DNA of 64,000 nt. Source: Micromonospora gifhornensis. Lineage in GTDB: Bacteria > Actinomycetota > Actinomycetes > Mycobacteriales > Micromonosporaceae. Below, piece by piece: positions 34,159-42,329 of this stretch. The notes beneath the pieces were generated by a model that searched no databases, was not told the DNA's origin, and was given only the letters and a program-made list of their open reading frames with translations. Position numbers and translations under genes: made by a program. The stretch spans positions 62,001 through 126,000 of the forward strand of contig NZ_BOPA01000015.1 of the NCBI RefSeq assembly GCF_016863515.1, in the 5' to 3' direction. Within the stretch, counting starts at the first letter, position 1. Every line of letters starts with the position of its first letter.

Positions 34159-34335
34159 TCAGCGGCGGTTCGGATAGTTGTGGGCCGACTGACGTCCCCG
34201 CACGAAGGCCAGGATGATCACTCCGGCGAGCGCGACCAGCCCGATGATCACCAGCCAGCGGACCGCTTCGAGGAGCAGGCCGAGCAGGACGATAATTCCT
34301 CCGACGACTCCGACGACCCAGAGCAGCGCGCGCAT
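34159..34335 (-). CDS. Small two-helix membrane protein
   Basis: A 58-residue protein starting MRALLWVVGVVGGIIVLLGL. Two hydrophobic helices (about 3-22 and 27-46) are separated by a short Glu-Arg-Trp turn, and the tail is basic (RGRQSAHNYPNRR). GGAGGTGG lies just before the ATG, and the codons have the G/C-ending bias of real genes. It is the kind of small membrane protein found across Micromonosporaceae without known function. It is transcribed alone, between the desaturase and the eccB gene. Confidence 0.75.
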   Translation of the reverse strand: MRALLWVVGVVGGIIVLLGLLLEAVRWLVIIGLVALAGVIILAFVRGRQSAHNYPNRR

Positions 34336-34517
34336 CTCCCACCTCCCGAACCCGCCGCCTGGTCGATCCGGACGGCCCGCCCGGTCAGCTACCCCGAAAC
34401 GCCCGGTTCATGCCGATTGGCAGCCGCCGGTGCGGCTGCGGCGTCGTCGCGGACGGTCGGCGAGACATCGACGCACCGCATATTCTGTGCGCCGATCACC
34501 TCGCCGGAAGGGAAGCG

Positions 34518-35900
34518 ATGCCGTCGCGGCAGGATCAGCTGCACTCGTATCAGTTCACCCTCCAGCGGGTGGTCGCCGCGCTGGTCATGCGCGAAACCGA
34601 CCCCGCGCAGTCACCGTTTCGCCGGCTCGCCGGGGCGGGCCTGGCCAGCGTCCTGGTGGCGGTCGTCGGGCTGGGCGGCTTCGCCCTCTACGGCCTGTTC
34701 ACCGGTGGTGCGGCGAAGTGGCGCGACACTGCGGCGGTGATCGTGGAGAAGGAGTCGGGGGCCCGGTTCGTCTACCGGGACAACCGGCTGCACCCGGTGC
34801 CCAACTACACCTCGGCGCTGCTGGTCATCGGCGCCGAACAGCCGAAGACCGTGCTCGTGTCGCGACGCGCCATCGACGGCGTACCCCGCGGGCTGCCCCT
34901 GGGCATCGCCGACGCACCCGACTCGTTGCCGGCGGCCAACCGGCTCTCCGCCGCGCCCTGGACGGTCTGCTCGACCGGCCCGCAGGCCGGCCGGCGCGAT
35001 CCCCGGTCGGTGTTGCTGATCGGCACCGGCGACCCCGGCGGGCGGCCGCTGCGCGACGAGGCGTTGATCCTGCGTGACCCGGGCGGCCGGCTGCACCTGG
35101 TACGGCAACAGCGCCGGCACCTGATCCGCGACGCCGACCGGGTGCTGGCCGCGCTGGCCACGACCCGCGCCCGGGCCGTCCCGGTCGCCGCGGCCGTGCT
35201 CAACACCGTGCCCGCCGGACTCGACCTCGCCCCACTGCACCTGCCCGACCTCGGCGAGCCCTCCGACCGGGTGGTCGACGCCCGGATCGGCGACGTCCTG
35301 CTGGTCAGCAACTCCGGCGGCGGACGACAGTACGCGGTGGTGCTGCGCGACGGCCTCGCCGGCGTCACCGAGTTGCAGGCCGGCCTGCAACTCGCCCGGA
35401 CCGGCCAGCGCGAACCGGAGCAGATCAGCCTCGGGCGGTTCGCCACCCTGCCGAAGCTGCCCGATCTCGCGCCCACCGGCCCCGACGCGCCACCGAGCGC
35501 GCCGCCCCGACTGGCCGCCCCCGGCTCACCGGTGCTCTGCGCCCTCGTCGGCGACGACCTGACCGGCGTCGACCTGCGCCTGGACGCGACCCTGCCCGAC
35601 CTGTCCGCCGCCACGCCCACCGTCGCGGCGGCGGCCGGCCGGACGGTGGCCGACCACGTGCTGGTCGAGCCCGGCAGCGGCGCCCTGGTCGAGGCGACGG
35701 CGACCCCGGGCGCCGCCGGCGGCGCGCTCTGCGTGGTCACCGACCTGGGCCGGCGCTACGTGCTCGCCGACGCCGAGGTTGCCACCATGCTCGGCTACGG
35801 GCAGACCCGTCCCGTCCGGCTGCCGGCGGGCCTGGTGAGCCTGGTCCCGGCCGGAGCGAGCCTGGACCCGCAAGCGGCCCGCCGGTCGATCAGCTCCTAG
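34518..35900 (+). CDS. eccB: ESX/type VII secretion protein EccB, apparently orphan
   Basis: A 460-residue EccB. The cytoplasmic start SRQDQLHSYQFTLQRVVAALVMRETDPAQSPFRR is the family signature. One membrane helix follows (about 38-61), then a large extracytoplasmic domain with R1/R4-type repeats. EccB is a membrane component of the type VII secretion core with EccC, EccD and (in ESX systems) EccE. No other ESX gene (eccC, eccD, mycP, WXG100) is in the window, which is unusual because eccB normally sits in the ESX cluster. GGAAGGGAAGCG precedes the ATG. It may serve a distant ESX cluster or be a leftover. Confidence 0.9.
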   Translation: MPSRQDQLHSYQFTLQRVVAALVMRETDPAQSPFRRLAGAGLASVLVAVVGLGGFALYGLFTGGAAKWRDTAAVIVEKESGARFVYRDNRLHPVPNYTSALLVIGAEQPKTVLVSRRAIDGVPRGLPLGIADAPDSLPAANRLSAAPWTVCSTGPQAGRRDPRSVLLIGTGDPGGRPLRDEALILRDPGGRLHLVRQQRRHLIRDADRVLAALATTRARAVPVAAAVLNTVPAGLDLAPLHLPDLGEPSDRVVDARIGDVLLVSNSGGGRQYAVVLRDGLAGVTELQAGLQLARTGQREPEQISLGRFATLPKLPDLAPTGPDAPPSAPPRLAAPGSPVLCALVGDDLTGVDLRLDATLPDLSAATPTVAAAAGRTVADHVLVEPGSGALVEATATPGAAGGALCVVTDLGRRYVLADAEVATMLGYGQTRPVRLPAGLVSLVPAGASLDPQAARRSISS

Positions 35901-35910
35901 TACTCCCACG

Positions 35911-36141
35911 TCACTCGGCTCCGGCGTCGGGCTCGAGCGTGGCGGGCATGCCGAAGGCGGCGACGTGGCGGGCACCGATGAAGGCGTTGCTCTCCACGAT
36001 CTTCCCGTTCTCGATCCGGAGTAGGTCGTCCGCGTCGGTGACGTTGCCGGCGAGGCGGTAGCAGTGGACGTGCAGCTCACGCCGGTGCTCGTCGAAGGCG
36101 CGCTGCAGCCAGAGCGCCTGCTCATCAGGCGAGTCGGACAT
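35911..36141 (-). pseudogene. ECF sigma factor (SnoaL-type C-terminus) with large in-frame internal deletion
   Basis: The 76-residue frame joins two parts of one family. Residues 15-40 (AFDEHRRELHVHCYRLAGNVTDADDL) match region 2 of ECF sigma factors (usual form EHRRELHVHCYRMLGS..DAEDLVQETFL). Residues 41-72 (LRIENGKIVESNAFIGARHVAAFGMPATL) match the extreme C-terminus of the SnoaL-like domain of the same ECF group (usual form LRIEDGRIVEITAF..LFPAFGLPATL). About 200-250 residues, including regions 2.4 to 4, are missing and the frame is preserved across the join near 36019. A ribosome-binding site (GGAG) and ATG remain, so a short peptide may still be made. It is divergent from a DUF899 gene. 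Confidence 0.8.
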
Positions 36142-36277
36142 GTGATTTCTCCGGGGCTGATTGGTCCGCACTACCGTACTGACGACCGTGGACCCATTTG
36201 TCATCGGTCACCGATGACGATCGCCGACTCGGTCGTCTGTACCTGTGACCGATCCCCACTGCACGAAGGAGACAGCC

Positions 36278-36985
36278 ATGACGGCAACCCCCACCTCCAG
36301 CGCCGCCGCGCCCCCGATCGTCGACCGGGAGACCTGGCTGCGCGAGCGTGACGAACTGCTGGCCCGGGAGAAGGCACACACCCGCGAAGGAGACGCGATC
36401 GCCGCCGCTCGTCGTCAGCTGCCGATGACCCTGATGCCGACGGTGACGGTGCGGGGACCTGGCGGGGACATCCCGCTGGTGGAGGTGTTCGAGGGCCGTC
36501 GGATGCTCATCGCCTACTTCCACATGTGGCACGACGGCAAACCGTACGAGCAGCAGTGTGAGGGGTGCACCTTCTCGACCTGTCACATGCAGATGCTTGA
36601 CTACCTGCACGCGCGGGACGTCACCTACGCCGTGTTCTGCCAGGGGTCCTACGACGAAAGTGCCCCGTTCGCGGAGTTCATGGGCTACCGGTTCCCCTGG
36701 TATTCGGCGAAAGACTCCGACCCGGCCCTGGTCGACGGTCGCGGCTTCGGGCTCATCGCGTGCTACCTGCGCGACGGCGACAAGGTCTACGAGACCTACT
36801 GGACCACCGGGCGGGGCGTGGAGGCGTTGACGACCACCTACCACGCCCTGGACCTCACGGTGTACGGCCGGCAGGAGAACTGGGAGAACTCGCCTGAAGG
36901 CTGGCCTCGGGTCACCGGGCACCCGTGGCGTCTCAACGGCCGCCCCACCGCGCAATGGTCACGCCCCGGCGTCACACCGCGATGA
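36278..36985 (+). CDS. DUF899 thioredoxin-like protein
   Basis: A 235-residue DUF899 protein with a thioredoxin-like fold. ETWLRERDELLAREKAHTREGDAIAAARRQLP is the N-terminal signature, and MLIAYFHMWHDGKPYEQQCEGCTFSTCHMQ holds the conserved Cys residues. DUF899 genes are often found beside ECF sigma genes with SnoaL-like tails, and here the divergent neighbour is a deleted member of that group. GAAGGAGACAGCC precedes the ATG. The last 27 bases overlap the convergent dapA-like gene. Function unknown. Confidence 0.86.
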   Translation: MTATPTSSAAAPPIVDRETWLRERDELLAREKAHTREGDAIAAARRQLPMTLMPTVTVRGPGGDIPLVEVFEGRRMLIAYFHMWHDGKPYEQQCEGCTFSTCHMQMLDYLHARDVTYAVFCQGSYDESAPFAEFMGYRFPWYSAKDSDPALVDGRGFGLIACYLRDGDKVYETYWTTGRGVEALTTTYHALDLTVYGRQENWENSPEGWPRVTGHPWRLNGRPTAQWSRPGVTPR

Positions 36986-37891
36986 CGTCCCGACGGTCGA
37001 GGTGACCATGCGCGGGTCGGCCGTCCTGGTCACCTCCTCGGCGCACGCCAACGCCAGTGCCGTGGCCTGGGCGGTGGCGGGCAGCAGTGGTGGGCGCGGC
37101 GTCGGGGTCGGGATGCGTCCCTGGGCATGCAGCACGGCTTTGATCACCGACGGGTTGGGTTCGGCGAACAGCGTCGTCGAGAGGGTGGCGAGCCGGTGTC
37201 CGAGCGGCCGGGCGCGGGCGAGGTCCCCGTCGCGCCAGGCCGCGACCAGGGCGGCGTAGTCGGCGGTGGCCAGGTGCGCGGAGGCGAGGATGCCGCCGTG
37301 TGCGCCGAGCGCGAGCAGTGGCGAGAGGTACGCGTCCTCGCCGCCGAGTACCGCGAAGTCCGGTGGCAGGTCGGCGAGCAGGGCGATGGTGTCGGCGTCG
37401 ATGCCGCCGACCGCGTGCTTGACGCCCACCACCTGTGGCAGGTCGGCGAGGCGACGCAGCGCCCCGGCGGAGAGCGCCTGCCCGGTGCGGTACGGCACGT
37501 GGTAGACGACCAACGGCACGGGGGAGACCTCCGCCAGCCGGGCGAAGTGCGCGAGCACCGCCTCCTCGCCGGGGCGCAGGAACGGCGGCACCAGGCACAG
37601 CGCCGCGGTGATGCCGGGCCGCCCGGCGAGGGCGCGCAGGTCCTCGGCGGTGTGCGCGCCGACCATGAAGCCGGCGCGGTGTCGCCGACAGGCAGCGCCG
37701 AGGGTGTCGAGCACCGCGCGTTGCTCGGTGGTGCTCAGCGCGTGCGGTTCGCCTGTGGTGCCGAGGGCCACCAGACCGTCGGCGCCGTCGGCGAGCACCT
37801 GGTCGGCGAGGCGGGTCAGCGCGTCCTGGTCGACCTCGCCGCGCGCGTCGAAGGGCGTGATCAGCGGTACGTACAGTCCGGTGGGTGTCAT
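36959..37891 (-). CDS. DapA/NanA-family aldolase or dehydratase
   Basis: A 310-residue class I aldolase superfamily protein. Family motifs GLYVPLITPFDARGEVD, LGTTGEPHAL (substrate carboxylate loop), Tyr in PLVVYHVPYRTG and the Schiff-base Lys in VVGVKHAVGG are present. The family includes dihydrodipicolinate synthase and several 2-keto-acid aldolases; the position beside a divergent LysR gene rather than lysine genes points to a catabolic or sugar-acid enzyme. The ATG at 37891 begins the conserved region. The gene overlaps the DUF899 3' end on the opposite strand. Confidence 0.85.
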   Translation of the reverse strand: MTPTGLYVPLITPFDARGEVDQDALTRLADQVLADGADGLVALGTTGEPHALSTTEQRAVLDTLGAACRRHRAGFMVGAHTAEDLRALAGRPGITAALCLVPPFLRPGEEAVLAHFARLAEVSPVPLVVYHVPYRTGQALSAGALRRLADLPQVVGVKHAVGGIDADTIALLADLPPDFAVLGGEDAYLSPLLALGAHGGILASAHLATADYAALVAAWRDGDLARARPLGHRLATLSTTLFAEPNPSVIKAVLHAQGRIPTPTPRPPLLPATAQATALALACAEEVTRTADPRMVTSTVGTSSRCDAGA

Positions 37892-37930
37892 GCCACAAGC
37901 CTGCGACCGCACAGCGTGAAGCACCAGTTC

Positions 37931-37947
37931 CGATTCCTCCACGAATC
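37931..37947. promoter_or_regulatory. Dyad in the dapA-like/LysR divergent region
   Basis: GATTC-N6-GAATC lies between the divergent dapA-like and lysR genes, and is the kind of site bound by LysR-type regulators. TAAGCT at 37950-37955 sits 6 bases before the LysR ATG and could be its -10 box, giving a leaderless mRNA. Confidence 0.45.
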
Positions 37948-37961
37948 CGTAAGCTGAGCTG

Positions 37962-38858
37962 ATGCTTGACGTTCGTCGGCTGCGTCTGCTGCGCGACCTG
38001 GCCCGCCTCGGCACCATCGCCGCCGTCGCCGAGGCGCACACCTACTCACCGTCCGCCGTCTCCCAGCAGCTGGCCGCGCTGCAACGGGAGACCGGCGTCG
38101 TGCTCCTGGAACGCGTCGGTCGAGGGGTACGCCTCACCGCCACCGCGACGGCGCTGGTGCAGCACACCGAGGTGATCCTCGCCGGGCTGGAAGCCGCCGA
38201 GGCCACCCTCGCCGCCGCTCGCGGTGGACTGCTCGGCACGGTACGCATCGGGGCGTACCCCAGCGCGGTGCGTCCCCTGCTGCTACCCGCCCTGGTCGAC
38301 CTGGCCCGCCAGCATCCGGGGTTGGATCTGCTGGTCACCGAGTTGGATCCGGTCGCGGTGCCGGCCGCGCTGCGCGAGCGTCGCCTCGACGTCGCCCTCG
38401 TGCACGACTACGACATCGTGCCGGTGCAGCCCGACCCGGCGCTGGACTCGACGCCGCTGCTGGACGAGACGGTGTTCCTCGCGCTGCCCGCCGCCGACCC
38501 GGTGCCCGACGACCCGATGCGTGCGGTACGCGACGCCGACTGGATCATCGGCAGCCCGGGAACGCTCTGTCACGCCGTCACCCTGCACGCCTGTGAACTG
38601 GCCGGATTCCGCCCCACCGTGCGCCACCACGCCGACGACTTCACCGCCGTGCTCGCCCTGGTCGCCGCCGGTCAGGGTGTCGGGCTGGTGCCACAGTTGG
38701 CTGTCGACGGGCCACCGGCCGGCACCCGCCTGATTCCGCTGCCCATCCGCCGACGAACCCGGATCGCGTACCGGCTGGGTGCGGCCGACCATCCCGCGGT
38801 GCTGGCCAGCGTCGCCGCCCTCCGTGGTGCCGCCGCCGACCTGCCCGAGGTGGGCTGA
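37962..38858 (+). CDS. LysR-family transcriptional regulator
   Basis: A 298-residue LysR protein: N-terminal winged helix (VRRLRLLRDLARLGTIAAVAEAHTYSPSAVSQQLAALQRETGVVLLER) and a C-terminal periplasmic-binding-protein-like effector domain from about residue 88 (GTVRIGAYPSAVRPLLLPALVDL). The divergent dapA-like gene is the probable target, sharing a 70-base promoter region with a GATTC-N6-GAATC dyad. The effector is unknown. Confidence 0.9.
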   Translation: MLDVRRLRLLRDLARLGTIAAVAEAHTYSPSAVSQQLAALQRETGVVLLERVGRGVRLTATATALVQHTEVILAGLEAAEATLAAARGGLLGTVRIGAYPSAVRPLLLPALVDLARQHPGLDLLVTELDPVAVPAALRERRLDVALVHDYDIVPVQPDPALDSTPLLDETVFLALPAADPVPDDPMRAVRDADWIIGSPGTLCHAVTLHACELAGFRPTVRHHADDFTAVLALVAAGQGVGLVPQLAVDGPPAGTRLIPLPIRRRTRIAYRLGAADHPAVLASVAALRGAAADLPEVG

Positions 38859-38869
38859 CCCGTCGTGGG

Positions 38870-39346
38870 TCAGCGCAGACCCGGCCAGTGGTACGTCATG
38901 TCGGGCTCGTTCTCCTCGTTGCGGCTGCCGTCGTCGCTGTCGACCGGGCGGAAACCGTGCCGCTCGTAGAAGACCCGCGCCGCGGTGTTGCGGGTGAAGA
39001 CGCGGAGGCTGAGCCCACCCGGGCTGGCCTGCTGTGCCCGGGCCAGCAGCGCGGTGCCGATGCCCTGCCGGCGGGCGTCGGGCCGCAGGTACAGGTGTGC
39101 CAGCAGGTCGCCGTCGAGGGCGGCGAAGCCGAGGATCTCGGCGGTCGCCGTGGACTCGGCCACCCAGGTGGTGCTGGCCGGCAGCATCACCTGGGTGATC
39201 CACGCCCTGGTCTGTTCGTCGTCGTACAGTCGCGGAAGGTAGGGCATGGCGGCTGCTCGGGACGCCAGGAACACCTCGGCGACGGCGTCCGCGTCGCTGT
39301 CGCGGGCAGGACGGATCACGGTGGTGGCCGCCCGGATGGCGCTCAC
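38870..39346 (-). CDS. GNAT-family N-acetyltransferase
   Basis: A 158-residue GNAT with RPARDSDADAVAEVF at the N-terminus, LYLRPDARRQGIGTALLARA (acetyl-CoA loop R-x-x-G-x-G) near residues 85-105, and FTRNTAARVFYERHGFRPV. The GTG start overlaps the stop of the RibD-like gene upstream (GTGA), so both are translated together. Substrate unknown. Confidence 0.85.
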   Translation of the reverse strand: MSAIRAATTVIRPARDSDADAVAEVFLASRAAAMPYLPRLYDDEQTRAWITQVMLPASTTWVAESTATAEILGFAALDGDLLAHLYLRPDARRQGIGTALLARAQQASPGGLSLRVFTRNTAARVFYERHGFRPVDSDDGSRNEENEPDMTYHWPGLR

Positions 39347-39939
39347 GACGACGCGGGGCGGGTGTTCCGGACGGCGTACCTGTGCATCGTCACACCCTCG
39401 TCGAAGGACGCCTGTTCGAGCAGGTCCAGTTCCAGCGGCTCGTCGTACGCGTCGAACAGCGGCCGACCGCTGCCGAGCACGACCGGATGGGTGAACAGCA
39501 GCACCTCGTCGAGCAGCCGGGCGCGCAGCAGTTGGGTGGCCAGGGTGGCGCCGCCGACGCCGATGACACCGCCGGTCTCGGCGCGCAGCTGCGCCAGTTG
39601 CTCGATCGCGTCGTCGCCGCCGATGATCCGGGTGTTGTGCTCGGCGTGCGTGCGGGTGCGCGACACCAGCACCTTGGGCATCGAGGTCCAGATCTCGCCG
39701 TACTCGCGCAGGAAGTCGGGCAGCGCGTCGTCGTGCCGGGCGGCCGGCCAGAACGACTCCATCGTCTCGTAGATCGTGCGGCCCTCGACCGCGAGCGACA
39801 TGGCCCGGGCCCGCTCGTTGAAGACGCGGTGCAGCGGCTCGGTGATGCGCATCCAGTTGCCGCCGCCCGCCTCGCCCGTGGCGTACTCGATCCGCAGATC
39901 GACGGAGACGTTCATCCAGTACACGAACCGACCCGGCAT
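39343..39939 (-). CDS. RibD C-terminal/dihydrofolate reductase-like protein
   Basis: A 198-residue NADPH-binding reductase of the RibD C-terminal type (GRFVYWMNVSVDLRIE start, GRTIYETMESFW, VLVSRTRTHAEHNTRII, GGVIGVGGATLATQLL, HPVVLGSGRPLFD). These are often annotated as dihydrofolate reductase family or deaminase; they lack the deaminase half of RibD. ATG at 39939 with GGAAGGG upstream is preferred over the GTG three bases earlier. It is the first gene of a two-gene unit with a GNAT enzyme. Confidence 0.85.
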   Translation of the reverse strand: MPGRFVYWMNVSVDLRIEYATGEAGGGNWMRITEPLHRVFNERARAMSLAVEGRTIYETMESFWPAARHDDALPDFLREYGEIWTSMPKVLVSRTRTHAEHNTRIIGGDDAIEQLAQLRAETGGVIGVGGATLATQLLRARLLDEVLLFTHPVVLGSGRPLFDAYDEPLELDLLEQASFDEGVTMHRYAVRNTRPASS

Positions 39940-40021
39940 CACGGCCCTTCCGGCGACGACCTGCTGCTGTCCACCGATGACCGTAGTGGAGTCGACGATT
40001 GCCCGGTGGCCCGAAACACGA

Positions 40022-40753
40022 TCAGCGCAGGACGAGCAGGTCGAGCGCGTCGATCACCGGTCCACTGTCCGCCTGTGCGGCCTGGTGCAGTCGCCGCAGC
40101 CCGGCGGCGTACGCGTCGTCGTCGATCAGTTGCAGCAGGGTGTGCGCCTCCCGACGCAGGCTCGCGACCACCTCGCCGAGCGACGTGGCGGTGAGTTCGG
40201 GGATCTGCTCGACGGCGGCCAGGGCGAAGCCCGCCGCGCCGAAGGCGGCTTCGACGTCGGCGATGCTCGGAAAGGTGTCGAGCACCGCGATGGCTTCCGG
40301 GAAGTAGCGGAACAGGCTGATCCTCTCGGGTCGACCGGCGAACCCCGACCGGATGAGCACCGGGGCGCCGGGGCGCAGCACCCGGCGCAGTTCGTGTGCG
40401 GCGGCGGGCAGGTCGGGAACGTGGTGGATGACGGTGGAGAGCCAGACCGCGTCGACGCTGCCGTCGGGCAGCGGGATGTGCGCCGCGTTGCCCGCCAGGA
40501 CCGGCGCGAACACGCTCTGCTCCCGCATCGCCGCTGATGGTTCGACGGCGACGACCTCGGCGTCGGGCAGCCAGGTGGTGAAGGCCCGCGCCCAACTTCC
40601 GGTGCCGGAGCCCAGGTCGAGCACCCGCATCCCCGGTTGCGGGTCGAGATGCCGGATCACGGCGGCCTGCCAGGCGGCGAGGCTGTCCTCGGTGACGTGT
40701 CGGGTGGCCTTGAACGCCGCCGCGTCGGCTGCGTTGTATGCGATGCGTGCCAT
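40022..40753 (-). CDS. Class I SAM-dependent methyltransferase
   Basis: A 243-residue methyltransferase with VLDLGSGTGSWARAF (motif I, near residue 44), the acidic VVAVEPSAAM motif, AHIPLPDGSVDAVWLSTVIHHVPDL and the post-motif LRPGAPVLIR. It has the form of small-molecule (UbiE/Coq5-like) methyltransferases. It lies alone between a RibD-like gene and a MerR gene on the same strand. Substrate unknown. Confidence 0.84.
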   Translation of the reverse strand: MARIAYNAADAAAFKATRHVTEDSLAAWQAAVIRHLDPQPGMRVLDLGSGTGSWARAFTTWLPDAEVVAVEPSAAMREQSVFAPVLAGNAAHIPLPDGSVDAVWLSTVIHHVPDLPAAAHELRRVLRPGAPVLIRSGFAGRPERISLFRYFPEAIAVLDTFPSIADVEAAFGAAGFALAAVEQIPELTATSLGEVVASLRREAHTLLQLIDDDAYAAGLRRLHQAAQADSGPVIDALDLLVLR

Positions 40754-40852
40754 GCCGACCAGCCAACTACCAGGCCAAGCTTACAAACAAGCATAAAATG
40801 GCGTAATTCACACAGGCGGCATCATCTGCCGCCCCGGCGACGTCGACGGTCT

Positions 40853-41218
40853 TCAGCTCTGTTCGAGCTGCCTCTCGTACCAGGCGAGCTTCTCCTCGAC
40901 CCGGGCCTGCCAGCTTCGAAGCTGGTCCATCTGCTGCTGGACGGCGGCGGCGTGCTCGCGCAGCAGTTCGACGCGTTCGGCGACGGTGTCGGGGTCGCGG
41001 CACAGCTCGCCGTAGCGACGCAGCCGTTCGATCGGCATGCCCGCGTCGCGCAGGCAGCGCAGGAAATCCAGTGTGGACAGATCGCTGTCGCGGTAGACCC
41101 GACGCCCACCGGGTGTACGCGCCACCGGCGCGAGGATGCCCTCCCGTTCGTAGTAGCGCAAGGTGTCGATGGAGAAACCGCTGCGCCGCGCCGCCTCGGC
41201 GGGTGTGTACGTCCTCAC
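40853..41218 (-). CDS. MerR-family regulator of the divergent aldo/keto reductase
   Basis: A 121-residue MerR protein: winged helix (YTPAEAARRSGFSIDTLRYYEREGILAPVARTPGGRRVYRDSDLSTLDFLRCLRDAGMP) followed by a C-terminal coiled coil (ELLREHAAAVQQQMDQLRSWQARVEEK). There are no clustered metal or iron-sulfur Cys, so it probably senses a small organic molecule. The GTG at 41218 begins the conserved region. A perfect MerR operator lies in the 54-base gap to the divergent aldo/keto reductase gene. Confidence 0.87.
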   Translation of the reverse strand: MRTYTPAEAARRSGFSIDTLRYYEREGILAPVARTPGGRRVYRDSDLSTLDFLRCLRDAGMPIERLRRYGELCRDPDTVAERVELLREHAAAVQQQMDQLRSWQARVEEKLAWYERQLEQS

Positions 41219-41235
41219 CCTCGGGACCGTACCGC

Positions 41236-41263
41236 TTGACCTGGAGCGCGCTCCAGGTTGAAT
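41236..41263 (+). promoter_or_regulatory. MerR-controlled promoter with perfect 20-base palindrome
   Basis: ACCTGGAGCG and its complement form a 20-base perfect palindrome (41239-41258) between TTGACC (41236-41241) and a -10 region at TTGAAT/GAATCG (41258-41265). That is the MerR layout, with the operator inside a long spacer. The aldo/keto reductase ATG at 41273 is only about 8 bases beyond the -10 region, so the mRNA is leaderless or nearly so. Confidence 0.8.
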
Positions 41264-41272
41264 CGTGGTCGC

Positions 41273-42244
41273 ATGACTTCGGATCACCTCGATGAGGCTC
41301 GACGCCCGGCCGTGTCCGCTCTTGTGCTCGGCGCGATGACCTTCGGCACTGTCGTCGACGAGAAGACGTCGTTCGAGTTGCTCGACCGGTTCGTGGAACG
41401 CGGGGGCGAATGGATCGACACCGCCGACTGCTACGCGTTCTGGCACAGCCCGGACGGACGGGGCGGGGACAGCGAGCGGATCCTCGGCCGCTGGCTCGCC
41501 GCCCGCCCCGGCGTCCGTGAGCGGGTGCGCATCGCCACCAAGGTCGGCGCGGAGCCGCTGTGGAAGGGCTCCTGGCCCGCACACCGGGCAGGGCTGAGCC
41601 GCCGGGCGATAAGCGACGCCTTCGCCGGCAGCCTGGACCGGCTGGGAGTCGGACACGTCGACCTGCTCTGGCTGCACCAGGAGGATCGGGCCACGCCCAT
41701 CGAGGAGAGCGTGGACGCGATCGCCGAGCAGGTCACCGCCGGCACCGTACGCCGGGTCGGTGCCTCCAACCACCCGGCCTGGCGGATCGAACGGGCCCGC
41801 GCGTACGCGACCGCCCGAGGCACCATGCCGATCGACGCGTTCCAGTTGAACGCCACCTACCTGCGGGTACGCCCCGGCACCCGACCGGACGGCGTGGTCC
41901 ACCCGCACGGGGTGCTCAGCGACGAGCAACTCGACTTCGCCCGCGCGCACCGGATGGACCTCTGGGCCTACACGCCGCTGCTGAGCGGGGCGTACGACAA
42001 TCCGGCCAAGTCGATCCCGCAGGTCTACGACCATCCGGGCAACACCCGCCGGCTGGCGGCGCTGGACGCGGTGGCCCGCGACACCGGCGCGACGCGCGGC
42101 CAGGTGGTGCTCGCCTGGCTGGTCAGCCAGGGCATCCGGCCCATCCTCGGCGGCAGCAAACTCCACCAGCTCGACGCGGCCCTGGACGGAGTCGCCCTCA
42201 CCCTCGACGAGGCGCACCTTGCCCGGCTGAACTCGGCGGACTGA
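41273..42244 (+). CDS. Aldo/keto reductase under MerR control
   Basis: A 323-residue AKR: LVLGAMTFGTVVDEKTSFELLDRFVERGGEWIDTADCYAFW (catalytic Asp and Tyr), ATKVGAEPL with the Lys, LLWLHQEDRATPIEE, and the C-terminal RPILGGSKLHQLDAAL cofactor motif. Its class is close to YajO/Tas-like NADPH reductases used in detoxifying aldehydes and ketones. The MerR operator overlapping its promoter implies induction by an electrophile or drug. The start at 41273 is favoured by the promoter position. Confidence 0.87.
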   Translation: MTSDHLDEARRPAVSALVLGAMTFGTVVDEKTSFELLDRFVERGGEWIDTADCYAFWHSPDGRGGDSERILGRWLAARPGVRERVRIATKVGAEPLWKGSWPAHRAGLSRRAISDAFAGSLDRLGVGHVDLLWLHQEDRATPIEESVDAIAEQVTAGTVRRVGASNHPAWRIERARAYATARGTMPIDAFQLNATYLRVRPGTRPDGVVHPHGVLSDEQLDFARAHRMDLWAYTPLLSGAYDNPAKSIPQVYDHPGNTRRLAALDAVARDTGATRGQVVLAWLVSQGIRPILGGSKLHQLDAALDGVALTLDEAHLARLNSAD

Positions 42245-42329
42245 CCGCTGACGCCCAGCCGACCCGACCGCGCCCCCGACGCCACTGCGGCACCGAGGCG
42301 CGGCCGGGTCGGCTGTCCCCGTAGGAACG

